In this document: in pieces, positions 1-6,755 of the stretch
Layout: each line of letters opens with the position of its first letter
How positions within the stretch are numbered: position 1 is the first letter of the stretch
Assembly: GCA_046735055.1 (NCBI GenBank)
Contig: JBKPSO010000110.1
Span: 1 to 18,811 of the forward strand
Direction: 5' to 3'
Length of the DNA: 18,811 nt
Source of the DNA: DATBLE01 sp046735055
Lineage (GTDB): Bacteria > Actinomycetota > Thermoleophilia > Gaiellales > Gaiellaceae
Program-made: the position numbers and the translations under genes
Notes under the pieces: model-generated
Told to the model about the DNA's origin: nothing
What the model saw: the letters and a program-made list of their open reading frames with translations, nothing else
Database searches by the model: none

Positions 1-426
1 CATCCCGAGGATCAGCAGGAAGACGCCGACGATCCAGTTCAGCTCGCGCGGGTACTTGTAGGCGCCGTACAGGAAGACCCGCGCCATGTGGAAGAAGAGC
101 AGGATGATGAAGACGCTCGCGCCCCAGCGGTGCATGCCGCGCACCAGCCAGCCGAAATCGACGTCGTTCGTGATGTGCTGGATCGACGGATAAGCCTCGT
201 CCGGGCTCGGCTTGTAGTACATCGCCAGGATTACGCCCGTGATCGCCTGGACGAGGAAGGCGGTCAGCGTCGCCGAACCGAGCGTGTGCGCCCAGCCGCT
301 GTCGCTCGGAACCTTGCGGAAGAGGAAGTAGCGGAGGCCGCCGACGAGGCCCGACCGCTCCTCGAGCCAGTCGACCGGGTAGAGGACCATCGCCTCGATC
401 TGCCGGCGGCGCTCCGACTTTGCCAT
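1..426 (-). CDS. qcrB: Cytochrome b subunit of the quinol:cytochrome c reductase (bc complex), N-terminal part, cut by window edge
   Basis: Only the first 142 codons are in the window; the frame is open to base 1. The protein binds the two b hemes and forms quinol sites in the cytoplasmic membrane. A first membrane helix covers about residues 51-71 and a second about 101-121. The second carries H99 and H113, fourteen residues apart, matching one axial ligand to each b heme in helix B, followed by R116. A third hydrophobic segment begins near residue 131. The ATG at 426 shares one base with the Rieske stop (TGATG), so the two genes are translationally coupled. The upstream GGAG is 11 bases away and weak, which fits coupling. 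The family assignment is firm; whether the full gene is a short b6-type or a long bc1-type cytochrome b cannot be seen. Confidence 0.93.
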   Translation of the reverse strand, partial: MAKSERRRQIEAMVLYPVDWLEERSGLVGGLRYFLFRKVPSDSGWAHTLGSATLTAFLVQAITGVILAMYYKPSPDEAYPSIQHITNDVDFGWLVRGMHRWGASVFIILLFFHMARVFLYGAYKYPRELNWIVGVFLLILGM

Positions 427-1382
427 CAGGCGCGGATCTCCGGGATCGGAAAGAGCCAGAACTCGGGGCCGGCGACGTGCTGCCCCGGCATGTGCAGCGG
501 GTACTTCTTGATCCTGGCCGTCTTTCCCTCGCCCTTGACGTAGTCGACGCTGTAGGCGCTACCCAGGACCAGGCGGCCGTCGACGATCGAGTAGTTGTAA
601 CGGTCGAGCGCGCGGACGGGCGGCCCGGCGGTGCGGTTGCCCTCGGTGTCGTACTGGCCGCCGTGGCACGGGCAGCCGAAGCCTGCGGGCTTGACCGGGG
701 TCTTCTTCAGGACCTCGTTCCCGCGCCTGTCCGTCTCGGTCTTCGCCTGGTTCTCTTCGACGGGGCCGTTCGGCTGGACGGGGCAGCCGAGGTGGGCGCA
801 GCGGTTGGAGAGGATCGTGTAGCTCGGCTGGTTGACGAGCAGGCCGTTGTAGCGGATGTAGGCGGTACGCCGGGAGACCTCGCCCGCGTTCGGGTCCTCG
901 ACGAAGGTCGTGATCAGGAACTGCCCCTCCGGGAAGTCGGAGAGCGGGCCGAGGTCGACCGGTTCGAACTTCTGGCCCTCGACCGAGGAGGCGACGAGCA
1001 TCCCGAGCGGCGGGATGGTGACGATGCCGCCGATCAGCGCGCCGAGGCCGAGCGTCGAGAACTCGAGGAACTTGCTGCGCGGGAACCGCTCGCCCGGGGC
1101 GGGCGGCGGAGCACCCCCGGGTCCGACGGTCGCCGGCGGCGCTGGGCCGGTCGCCGCAGCTGCAGGTGAAGGCGGCGGGGGCGGCTTCGCCGGACCTTCG
1201 CCCTTCGAGAGGTCGCGCACCCAGAGGAAGCCGAAGACGAGCGCGATCGCGCCGCCGACGGCGACCGCGGGCCAGCTGACGATCAGGCCGACGAGGAGGC
1301 ACGCCAGGCCGATGGCGAATCCGACCGGCCACAGAGTCGGACGCGGAGGCTGAGGCTTATCGTCCCCTGACCGGGGCTCCAC
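426..1382 (-). CDS. qcrA: Rieske iron-sulfur subunit of the menaquinol:cytochrome c reductase
   Basis: This 318-residue protein transfers electrons from quinol to cytochrome c. It has two N-terminal membrane helices (about 18-35 and 38-55), a proline/alanine-rich linker (66-98) and a third helix (about 111-131), the three-helix layout of actinobacterial QcrA. The cluster domain follows: box I has C195, H197 and C200; box II has C237, C239 and H240. By family rules C195, H197, C237 and H240 hold the 2Fe-2S cluster, and C200-C239 form the disulfide. Two oddities are seen. The boxes are 36 residues apart, far more than in mitochondrial proteins, and the serine usual two places after H240 is glycine (G242), as expected for a low-potential, menaquinol-linked cluster. 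The GTG start is fixed by an AAGGAGG site 9 bases upstream. The gene leads into qcrB; no cytochrome c gene lies upstream. Confidence 0.95.
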   Translation of the reverse strand: MEPRSGDDKPQPPRPTLWPVGFAIGLACLLVGLIVSWPAVAVGGAIALVFGFLWVRDLSKGEGPAKPPPPPSPAAAATGPAPPATVGPGGAPPPAPGERFPRSKFLEFSTLGLGALIGGIVTIPPLGMLVASSVEGQKFEPVDLGPLSDFPEGQFLITTFVEDPNAGEVSRRTAYIRYNGLLVNQPSYTILSNRCAHLGCPVQPNGPVEENQAKTETDRRGNEVLKKTPVKPAGFGCPCHGGQYDTEGNRTAGPPVRALDRYNYSIVDGRLVLGSAYSVDYVKGEGKTARIKKYPLHMPGQHVAGPEFWLFPIPEIRA

Positions 1383-1391
1383 TTCGTAACG

Positions 1392-1398
1392 CCTCCTT
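1392..1398 (-). promoter_or_regulatory. Strong Shine-Dalgarno site for the Rieske gene
   Basis: On the minus strand the bases read AAGGAGG, ending 9 bases before the GTG start at 1382. This decides the GTG start. It stands out because several other genes here have no such site. Confidence 0.8.
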
Positions 1399-1415
1399 CT
1401 CGCTTACCGAGAGGC

Positions 1416-1445
1416 ATTCAAACGGTCGCCTGTGCGCGGTGTCAA
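1416..1445 (-). promoter_or_regulatory. Candidate sigma70-type promoter of the qcrA-qcrB operon
   Basis: On the minus strand a perfect TTGACA (1445-1440) is followed after 18 bases by TTGAAT (1421-1416); a register shifted by one gives TTTGAA after 17. Transcription would begin near 1409 and leave a short leader holding the AAGGAGG site. The -35 box is seen directly; the -10 box is only a fair match. Confidence 0.5.
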
Positions 1446-1458
1446 CGACGTAACACTT

Positions 1459-1471
1459 GGCGCAACGCGCC
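1459..1471 (-). terminator. Small hairpin just after the UbiD-family gene
   Basis: Three bases past the stop codon the minus strand can form a perfect 5-bp stem (GGCGC/GCGCC) with a 3-base loop. There is no T-run after it, and it lies just upstream of the qcr promoter. It could be a weak terminator or chance in G/C-rich DNA. Confidence 0.2.
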
Positions 1472-1474
1472 GGA

Positions 1475-2938
1475 CTATGACGCATCTCGTGGGACCGGGC
1501 GGGCAAAACCGTATTCCCCCCAGCGGCGGTCGACCAATGCCTTGACCTCGTCGCTCATCACGATCTCCGGCGGCCAGTGGCGCGCGCCCTCCTCGCGGAG
1601 CTTGTGGGTCGCGTCGATGCCGATCTTCCCCCCGACGAACTGGGCTGCGGGCGCGTGGTCGAGGTGGTCGACCGGCCCCTCGGAGAGCAGGATGTCCCGC
1701 TTCGGGTCGACGTTCGCGGTCACGCGGAAGAAGACCTCATCGTAGTCGTGGACGTCGACGAAGTGGTCGACCACGACCACGCACTTGGTCAGGCTGAGCA
1801 TCCCGAGGCCCCAGATCGCGTGCATGACCTTCTGCGCCTGGCCCGGGAACGTCTTGCGGATCGAGACGATCGCGCAGTTGTGGAACGCGCCCGCGACGGG
1901 CAGGTCGTAGTCGACGATCTCCGGGACCGACATCCGCACGGCCGGCAGGAAGATCCGCTCGGTCGCCTTTCCCAGCCAGGCGTCCTCCGCGGGCGGCTTC
2001 CCGACGACGATCGAGGCGTAGATCGGGTCGCGCCGCATCGTCATCGCAGTGAGATGGAACACGGGGAACGGCTCCGGCGCGGTGTAGTAGCCCGTGTGGT
2101 CGCCGAACGGCCCCTCGATGCCCTCGTCGCCCGCCTCGACGTAGCCCTCGAGGACGATCTCGGCGTTCGCCGGAACCTCGAGGTCGACCGTCTTGGCCTT
2201 GACGAGCTCGACCGCCTCTCCCCGCAGGAACCCCGCGACCATCAGCTCGTCGATGTGCTTCGGGAGCGGCGCGGACGCGCTGTAGGCGGTGACCGGATCG
2301 AGCCCGATCGCGACGGCAACGTCGAGCCGGCCGTCCGTGGCGAGGTAGTCCATCCGCCCGTCCTTGTGGATCTGCCAGTGCATGAAGGTCGAGCGCCGGT
2401 CGATCTTCTGCATCCGGTACATGCCGACGTTGCGGCCGCCCGTCCGCGGGTCGTTCGTGATCACGGCCGGGAGCGTGATGAACGGTGCCGCGTCATCCGG
2501 CCAGCACGTCTGGATCGGGAGCAGGTCGAGGTTCACGTCGTCGCCGGTGAGGACGACCTCCTGGCAGGCGCCGGAGCGCACCGACTTCGGGCGCGAGTCG
2601 GCGATCGACTTCAGCTTCAGCAGGCCGCTGATCTTGTCGCGGAGGCCTTCGGGCGGCTGCAGCTCCAACACGTCCGCGAGCTTCTGGCCGACGTCGTCGA
2701 GGCGCTCGACCCCGAAGGCGAGCGCCATCCGCCGCTCCGTGCCGAACTGGTTGATCAGCAGCGGGAGCTCCGATCCTTTCGGCTTCTCGAAGAGGAGCGC
2801 CGGGCCGCCGGACTTGACCGTGCGGTCGACGATCTCGGTGATCTCGAGGTGCGGATCGACCTCGGCGTCGATGCGAAGGAGCTCCCCCTCGCGCTCGAGC
2901 AGCGCGATCCAGTCGCGGAGGTCGCGCGGGTGTGCCAC
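1475..2938 (-). CDS. UbiD-family decarboxylase, SCO4490/MqnL-like, probable menaquinone biosynthesis
   Basis: The product of 487 residues belongs to the prenylated-FMN-dependent UbiD decarboxylases. The cofactor region holds NVGMYR (170-175), and the active-site stretch EGPFGDHTGYY begins at 275. R175, E275 and D280 match the catalytic Arg-Glu-Glu/Asp trio. The late motif GPVDHLDHA (421-429) and the sequence as a whole resemble, from memory, the Streptomyces SCO4490 group assigned to the futalosine menaquinone route. That role is inference; the sequence shows only a full-length UbiD protein with intact catalytic residues. The enzyme would need prenylated FMN from a UbiX-type partner, which is not in this window. 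GTG at 2938 is chosen because the family begins with a short R-D-L-R motif, seen here at 5-8. No Shine-Dalgarno precedes it, but TAGACT lies 7 bases upstream. The qcr operon next door uses menaquinol, which supports the role. Confidence 0.88.
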   Translation of the reverse strand: MAHPRDLRDWIALLEREGELLRIDAEVDPHLEITEIVDRTVKSGGPALLFEKPKGSELPLLINQFGTERRMALAFGVERLDDVGQKLADVLELQPPEGLRDKISGLLKLKSIADSRPKSVRSGACQEVVLTGDDVNLDLLPIQTCWPDDAAPFITLPAVITNDPRTGGRNVGMYRMQKIDRRSTFMHWQIHKDGRMDYLATDGRLDVAVAIGLDPVTAYSASAPLPKHIDELMVAGFLRGEAVELVKAKTVDLEVPANAEIVLEGYVEAGDEGIEGPFGDHTGYYTAPEPFPVFHLTAMTMRRDPIYASIVVGKPPAEDAWLGKATERIFLPAVRMSVPEIVDYDLPVAGAFHNCAIVSIRKTFPGQAQKVMHAIWGLGMLSLTKCVVVVDHFVDVHDYDEVFFRVTANVDPKRDILLSEGPVDHLDHAPAAQFVGGKIGIDATHKLREEGARHWPPEIVMSDEVKALVDRRWGEYGFARPVPRDAS

Positions 2939-2945
2939 GAGTGTG

Positions 2946-2951
2946 AGTCTA
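2946..2951 (-). promoter_or_regulatory. Candidate -10 box for leaderless UbiD-family transcript
   Basis: The minus strand reads TAGACT, then 7 bases, then the GTG start at 2938. A -35-like GTGACG lies 16 bases further upstream (2973-2968), inside the coding sequence of the diverging epimerase. With this spacing transcription would begin at or beside the start codon. Confidence 0.45.
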
Positions 2952-2956
2952 CGGAG

Positions 2957-3823
2957 GTGCTGGTCTACGTCACCGGGGCGAGCGGGTTCGTCGGCGGGCA
3001 CGTCGCGCGCGAGCTGCGCGAGGCGGGAGCCGAGGTTCGCGACGACTGGGTCGACCTGCTCGACGGCGACCGGCTTCGACACGCGGTCGCGGGCTGCGAC
3101 GCCGTCGTCCACGTCGCGGCGCTGTACAGCTTCACCGCGCCGGCGCGCGAGCTCGAGGCGGTGAACATCGAGGGCACGCGGAACGTGCTCGAGGCGTGCC
3201 GCAGGGCCGGCGTCGGGCGGCTCGTCCACACCAGCACCTGCGCGACCTGCGGCCCTGTGCCCGGCCGGGCTGCGACCGAGGAGGATGCGCCGCCCGCCTG
3301 GGAGCTCGTCGTCCCCTACAAGCGCACGAAGCTCGAGGCGGAGCGCCTCGCACTCGGCGCGGGTGCTGTCTGCGTCAACCCGACGACGCCGGTCGGCGAC
3401 GGCGACACGCGGCCCACGCCGACCGGCGCGATGATCCACGGTGTCGCCAGCGGCCGCTACCGCGCCTACCCGCGGATCGGCGTCAACCTCGTCGACGTCC
3501 GCGACGTCGCGCGGGGGCACGCCCTCGCGCTCGAGCGCGGCCGCCAGGGCGAGCGCTACCTGCTCGGCGGCGTCGACCTGCCGCTCCGCGAGGTGTTCGC
3601 GGCGGTGGCCGACCTCGCAGGGCGGCCACGACCCCTCGCGCCGGTCCCGTACGCGGCCGTCCGAGTCGGCGCCGCGCTCGGCCTCGTCAACCGCCACGAG
3701 GCGATCCTCGCCCGCACGCCCGCCTACTTCTCGTCAGCGAAGGCGGAGCGCGAGCTCGGCTACCGGCCCGGGCCCGTCGAGCCCGCCCTGCGACGCGCCG
3801 TCGAAGAAGCGCTCAGGGCTTGA
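2957..3823 (+). CDS. HpnA-like NAD-dependent sugar epimerase/dehydratase (extended SDR)
   Basis: The 288-residue protein is an extended short-chain dehydrogenase. The Rossmann glycine motif GASGFVG is at 7-13 and the catalytic Y121xxxK125 is present. The segment around 141-210, with NPTTPVGDGD, RPTPTG, NLVDVRDVA and GERYLLGG, closely follows hopanoid-associated sugar epimerases (HpnA). The substrate is unknown, and no hopanoid gene lies nearby, so a hopanoid role is not supported by context. The start is open to question. GTG at 2957 gives the normal short N-terminus, but its GGAGG overlaps it. GTG at 2930 has GGAGG eight bases upstream and would add nine residues, overlapping the start of the UbiD-family gene. 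I prefer 2957 because the beta strand before the glycine motif begins there. The gene stands alone and ends next to the stop of the small minus-strand gene. Confidence 0.88.
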   Translation: MLVYVTGASGFVGGHVARELREAGAEVRDDWVDLLDGDRLRHAVAGCDAVVHVAALYSFTAPARELEAVNIEGTRNVLEACRRAGVGRLVHTSTCATCGPVPGRAATEEDAPPAWELVVPYKRTKLEAERLALGAGAVCVNPTTPVGDGDTRPTPTGAMIHGVASGRYRAYPRIGVNLVDVRDVARGHALALERGRQGERYLLGGVDLPLREVFAAVADLAGRPRPLAPVPYAAVRVGAALGLVNRHEAILARTPAYFSSAKAERELGYRPGPVEPALRRAVEEALRA

Positions 3824-3952
3824 CTAGTGCTTGCGGATCTTCCTCGAGAGCGTGCCGAGCCCGATCACGGCCAGGAAGATGAGCCCCACGATCAGCATGC
3901 CGGTGATCACGTCACGGCCTTCCTTGGCGGCGTCGGCGACGAGCGCGAGCAC
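3824..3952 (-). CDS. Tiny single-helix membrane protein, unknown function
   Basis: A 42-codon frame with GTG start and TAG stop. It has a polar start, one strongly hydrophobic helix (about residues 18-34) and a basic tail ending SRKIRKH, so the C-terminus should stay in the cytoplasm. Its stop abuts the epimerase stop with no base between, and its start lies 9 bases after the stop of the 166-residue gene upstream. Two starts are possible. GTG at 3952 follows TAGACT by 6 bases, as in other leaderless genes here. GTG at 3910 has a good Shine-Dalgarno (AAGGAAGG, 7 bases away) and would give 28 residues, nearly all helix plus tail. I recognise no family. A real gene is likely because it fits exactly between its neighbours and makes a sensible membrane protein, but it could be a chance frame. 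Confidence 0.5.
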   Translation of the reverse strand: MLALVADAAKEGRDVITGMLIVGLIFLAVIGLGTLSRKIRKH

Positions 3953-3958
3953 CGGGCG

Positions 3959-3964
3959 AGTCTA
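3959..3964 (-). promoter_or_regulatory. Candidate -10 box before the tiny membrane protein
   Basis: The minus strand reads TAGACT, the same hexamer as before the UbiD-family gene. Its TAG is also the stop codon of the upstream gene. It sits 6 bases before the GTG at 3952. No clear -35 box is visible. Confidence 0.25.
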
Positions 3965-4462
3965 ACCCACCCGGGCTGCGTGAGCCGCGAGCGCGCGCTC
4001 GACCGCCTCGTCGCCTGCCGCCTCGCGCGCTGCGGCCGCGTGCGCCGTCGGGTCGCGGGTCTCGAAGAGTGGTCCCCGCCCGAGGAGCGCAGCGGTCGCC
4101 GCCCACGCCTCGCCGTCGCCGGGGACACCTTCGGCCCGAACCTGAGCGCAGAGGGAGATCAGCGCGGCGAGGTCGGCGACCGCCTCGACGCGCTCCCAGG
4201 CGGCGATCCGGACGAGCCCGTGGGCGTACAGGTAGTCGCCGAGGAGGAGCTCCGTGTGGCGTTCCACCGGCGCGAACAGCCTGGGCCTGCCGTAGTGGAG
4301 CAGGTAGCCCTCGTAGATCGTCTCCAGGCCGAGCGCATACCGCTCGTCGGCAAGCGGCGAGAAGACGGCCACGAGCTGACGCTCGTGGCTAGGGAGGAGC
4401 GCCTCTGCCCAGAGTGGGCTCTCTCGCTCGGCCTCCGTTGCGATCGTCGTCCAGACGCCCAT
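3962..4462 (-). CDS. Unknown 166-residue protein coupled to hemL
   Basis: I do not recognise a family with confidence. The protein is predicted helical, with no signal peptide or membrane helix. Its most distinctive stretch is residues 42-90, rich in Tyr, His and Leu (YEGYLLHYG at 50-58, ERHTELLLGDYLYAHG at 67-82), followed by an alanine-rich acidic C-terminal half. The LLLGDYLYAHG segment looks like the middle helices of trans-polyprenyl diphosphate synthases, but neither DDxxD motif is present, so catalysis of that kind is not supported. The ATG at 4462 shares one base with the hemL stop (TAATG), which indicates translational coupling. The link to tetrapyrrole synthesis or heme handling rests only on this position. 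The histidines could bind metal or heme; that is speculation. Confidence 0.8.
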   Translation of the reverse strand: MGVWTTIATEAERESPLWAEALLPSHERQLVAVFSPLADERYALGLETIYEGYLLHYGRPRLFAPVERHTELLLGDYLYAHGLVRIAAWERVEAVADLAALISLCAQVRAEGVPGDGEAWAATAALLGRGPLFETRDPTAHAAAAREAAGDEAVERALAAHAARVG

Positions 4463-5733
4463 TACTGGCGCACAGCTTCGAAGAAGCTGTGCGCTGCCTC
4501 CACCGTCTTGGCGATCTCGGCGCCGCCGTGCGCGGCCGAGAGGAACCACGCCTCGAACTGGGACGGAGCGACGTACACGCCGCGTGCGAGCAGGTGGCGG
4601 AAGAGCTCGCCGTAGCGGGCGGTATCGCAGGCCTGCGCGTCCTCGAAGGTGCGGACGGGCTCGTCGCGCATGAAGAGCGTGAGCATCGCGCCGACGCGCT
4701 GCACGCGCCCGAAGGGCGAGAGTCCGGCCTCGAGCCGCGACCCCGCGTCCTCGAGCCGCTCGTACACGGCGGAATCGCGCAGGCGGCGCAGGACCGAGAC
4801 CCCCGCGGCGGTCGCGAGCGGGTTTCCGGAGAGCGTCCCCGCCTGGTAGACCTCGCCCGCCGGCGCCAGGTGCTCCATCACGTCCGCGCGTCCGCCGAAG
4901 GCCGCGAGCGGCAGGCCGCCGCCGACGATCTTCCCGAGCACGGTCAGGTCCGGCACGACGCCGTACCGTTCCTGGGCGCCGCCGCGGGCGACCCGGAAGC
5001 CGGTGATCACCTCGTCGAAGACGAGCAGTGCGCCGGATGCGTCGCACAGCGAGCGCAGCGCCTCGAGAAAGCCGGGCTCCGGCGGGACGACGCCCATGTT
5101 CCCCGCCACCGGCTCGACGATCACGCAGGCGAGCCCCTCGCCCCATCGGGCGACCGCCGCGGCGGCCTCGTCGACGTCGTTGTAGGGGCAGACGATCGTG
5201 TCTTCCGCCGCGCCCGTCGGGACGCCGGACGAGGATGGGATTCCGAGCGTGGCGAGGCCCGAGCCCGCGCTCGCGAGCAGCGCGTCGACGTGACCGTGGT
5301 AGCAACCGGCGAACTTGAGAATCCGATCGCGGCGGGTCGCCCCGCGGGCCAGCCGGATCGCGCTCATCGTGGCCTCGGTCCCCGAGGAGACGAGCCGCAC
5401 CTTCTCGACCGACGGGACCGCGTCGACGATCTCCGCGGCGAGCTCCACCTCCCGCTCGGTCGGCGCGCCGAAGCTCGTTCCGTCGGCGGCGGCCTCGGTG
5501 ACCGCGGCCAGCGTCTCCGGATCGGCGTGGCCGAAGACGAGCGGCCCCCAGGACATCACCCAGTCGACGTAGCGGCGGCCGTCGACGTCCTCGATCTCCG
5601 CCCCGGCGCCGCAACGCATGAAGACGGGCTCGTCGAGGCCGACCGCGCGCATCGCCCGCACCGGCGAGTTGACCCCACCCGGAATCAGCTCGAGCGCGCG
5701 CCGGTAAAGGTCCGAGCGCGTCAGGAGAGCCAC
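4462..5733 (-). CDS. hemL: Glutamate-1-semialdehyde 2,1-aminomutase
   Basis: This PLP enzyme turns glutamate-1-semialdehyde into 5-aminolevulinate, the last step of the C5 route to tetrapyrroles. The 423 residues match the family length. Hallmarks are the N-terminal IPGGVNSPVRA (17-27), SSGTEA (116-121), the FDEV strand (239-242) whose Asp contacts the PLP ring nitrogen, and K268 in GKIVGGGLP as the Schiff-base lysine. The GTG start at 5733 lies inside the end of hemB and gives a 13-bp overlap; it leaves the usual short N-terminus before TRS. The gene is placed right behind hemB, so consecutive steps are co-transcribed. The first-step gene hemA and the later hemC and hemD are not in the window. 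Confidence 0.96.
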   Translation of the reverse strand: MALLTRSDLYRRALELIPGGVNSPVRAMRAVGLDEPVFMRCGAGAEIEDVDGRRYVDWVMSWGPLVFGHADPETLAAVTEAAADGTSFGAPTEREVELAAEIVDAVPSVEKVRLVSSGTEATMSAIRLARGATRRDRILKFAGCYHGHVDALLASAGSGLATLGIPSSSGVPTGAAEDTIVCPYNDVDEAAAAVARWGEGLACVIVEPVAGNMGVVPPEPGFLEALRSLCDASGALLVFDEVITGFRVARGGAQERYGVVPDLTVLGKIVGGGLPLAAFGGRADVMEHLAPAGEVYQAGTLSGNPLATAAGVSVLRRLRDSAVYERLEDAGSRLEAGLSPFGRVQRVGAMLTLFMRDEPVRTFEDAQACDTARYGELFRHLLARGVYVAPSQFEAWFLSAAHGGAEIAKTVEAAHSFFEAVRQ

Positions 5734-6671
5734 GCGGCGAGGTCCTTCGTCCAGTACGAGACGACGATGTCGGCGCCGGCGCGCCTGATCGCGGTGAGCG
5801 ACTCCAGAGCGGCCGCCGTCTCGTCGAGCCATCCCGCACCGGCGGCCGCCTTCACCATCGCGTACTCGCCGGAGACGTTGTAGGCGGCGAGCGGAAGGTC
5901 GAACCGCTCGCGGGCCGCACGGATCACGTCGAGGTACGGCAGCGCCGGCTTGATCATGATCACGTCCGCACCCTCGGCGAGGTCGAGCTCGCACTCGCGC
6001 AGCGCCTCGCGGACGTTCGCGGGGTCCAGCTGGTAGCCGCGCCGGTCGCCGAACGCCGGCGCCGAGTCGGCCGCCTCGCGGAACGGCCCGTAGAAGGCCG
6101 AGGCGTACTTCGCCGAGTACGCGACGATCGGCGTCTCCGGAAGCGCCTCGCGGATCGCGGCGACGCGGCCGTCCATCATGTCGCTCGGACAGACGGCGTC
6201 CGCCCCGGCGTCGACATGGCTGACCGCCGTGCGGACGAGCAGGTCGACGCTCGCGTCGTTGTCGACCTCGCCGTCGACGACGATGCCGCAGTGGCCGTGC
6301 GCGGTGTACTCGCAGAGGCAGACGTCGGTGAGCAGCACGAGCTCGGGGAAGCGCGGGCGGAGCGCGCGGAGCGCGCGCTGGACGACGCCGTCCTCGTCCC
6401 AGGCGCCCGAGCCCTCGTCGTCCTTCTCGTCCGGGATCCCGAACAGGATCACGGCGCGAACGCCGGCGGTGACGAGGCGGTCGACCTCCACGCCGAGCTC
6501 GTCGACCGACCAGCGGCCCATCGCCGGCAGTGCCTCGTTCGGCTCGGTCGCCGGCCCGACGAAGAGCGGCATGACGAAGTCCTCGAGATCGAGCCGCGTC
6601 TCGCGGACGAGCGAGCGGAGCGCGGCGGTGCGGCGCAACCGCCGGAGGCGGGTGACCGGGAAGGTGCTCAT
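5721..6671 (-). CDS. hemB: Delta-aminolevulinic acid dehydratase (porphobilinogen synthase)
   Basis: The enzyme joins two 5-aminolevulinate molecules into porphobilinogen. At 316 residues it is of normal length. The metal site is the zinc-type cysteine set C118, C120 and C128 in the stretch DVCLCEYTAHGHC, not the aspartate-rich magnesium version of many other bacteria. The two Schiff-base lysines are K188 in YSAKYASAFYGPFR and K241 in MIKPALPYLD. The ATG at 6671 has no real Shine-Dalgarno but follows TAGTCT by 7 bases, suggesting its own leaderless promoter, although the ABC permease gene lies 84 bp upstream on the same strand. Its 3' end overlaps hemL by 13 bp. The identification is secure. 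Confidence 0.96.
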   Translation of the reverse strand: MSTFPVTRLRRLRRTAALRSLVRETRLDLEDFVMPLFVGPATEPNEALPAMGRWSVDELGVEVDRLVTAGVRAVILFGIPDEKDDEGSGAWDEDGVVQRALRALRPRFPELVLLTDVCLCEYTAHGHCGIVVDGEVDNDASVDLLVRTAVSHVDAGADAVCPSDMMDGRVAAIREALPETPIVAYSAKYASAFYGPFREAADSAPAFGDRRGYQLDPANVREALRECELDLAEGADVIMIKPALPYLDVIRAARERFDLPLAAYNVSGEYAMVKAAAGAGWLDETAAALESLTAIRRAGADIVVSYWTKDLAAWLS

Positions 6672-6678
6672 CCCCGAA

Positions 6679-6684
6679 AGACTA
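6679..6684 (-). promoter_or_regulatory. Candidate -10 box of a hemB promoter
   Basis: The minus strand reads TAGTCT, 7 bases before the ATG of hemB. Just upstream (6703-6689) lies a perfect 5-bp inverted repeat CGGGG/CCCCG with a 5-base loop, which could end transcription from the ABC genes or bind a regulator. No good -35 box is seen. Confidence 0.35.
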
Positions 6685-6755
6685 CGCCCGGGGCCGTTCC
6701 CCGCAGGAGCTCGTCGATCTGCACGCCGGCCGGCGCGACGAACGTGGAAACGGGC

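Noticed and set aside
1577..2956. Long plus-strand open frame antisense to the UbiD-family gene
   Set aside because: It is rich in Arg, Asp and Val with no family motif, and is the usual shadow of a G/C-rich gene. Only its 3' part from 2957 is a real gene.
3962..5839. Minus-strand 625-codon frame that could be read as one large protein
   Set aside because: The upstream part is arginine- and glycine-rich shadow of hemL; the real gene begins at the ATG at 4462.
4414..5883. 489-codon plus-strand frame across hemL
   Set aside because: It lies fully antisense to hemL, which has every catalytic motif; the composition is typical of a shadow frame.
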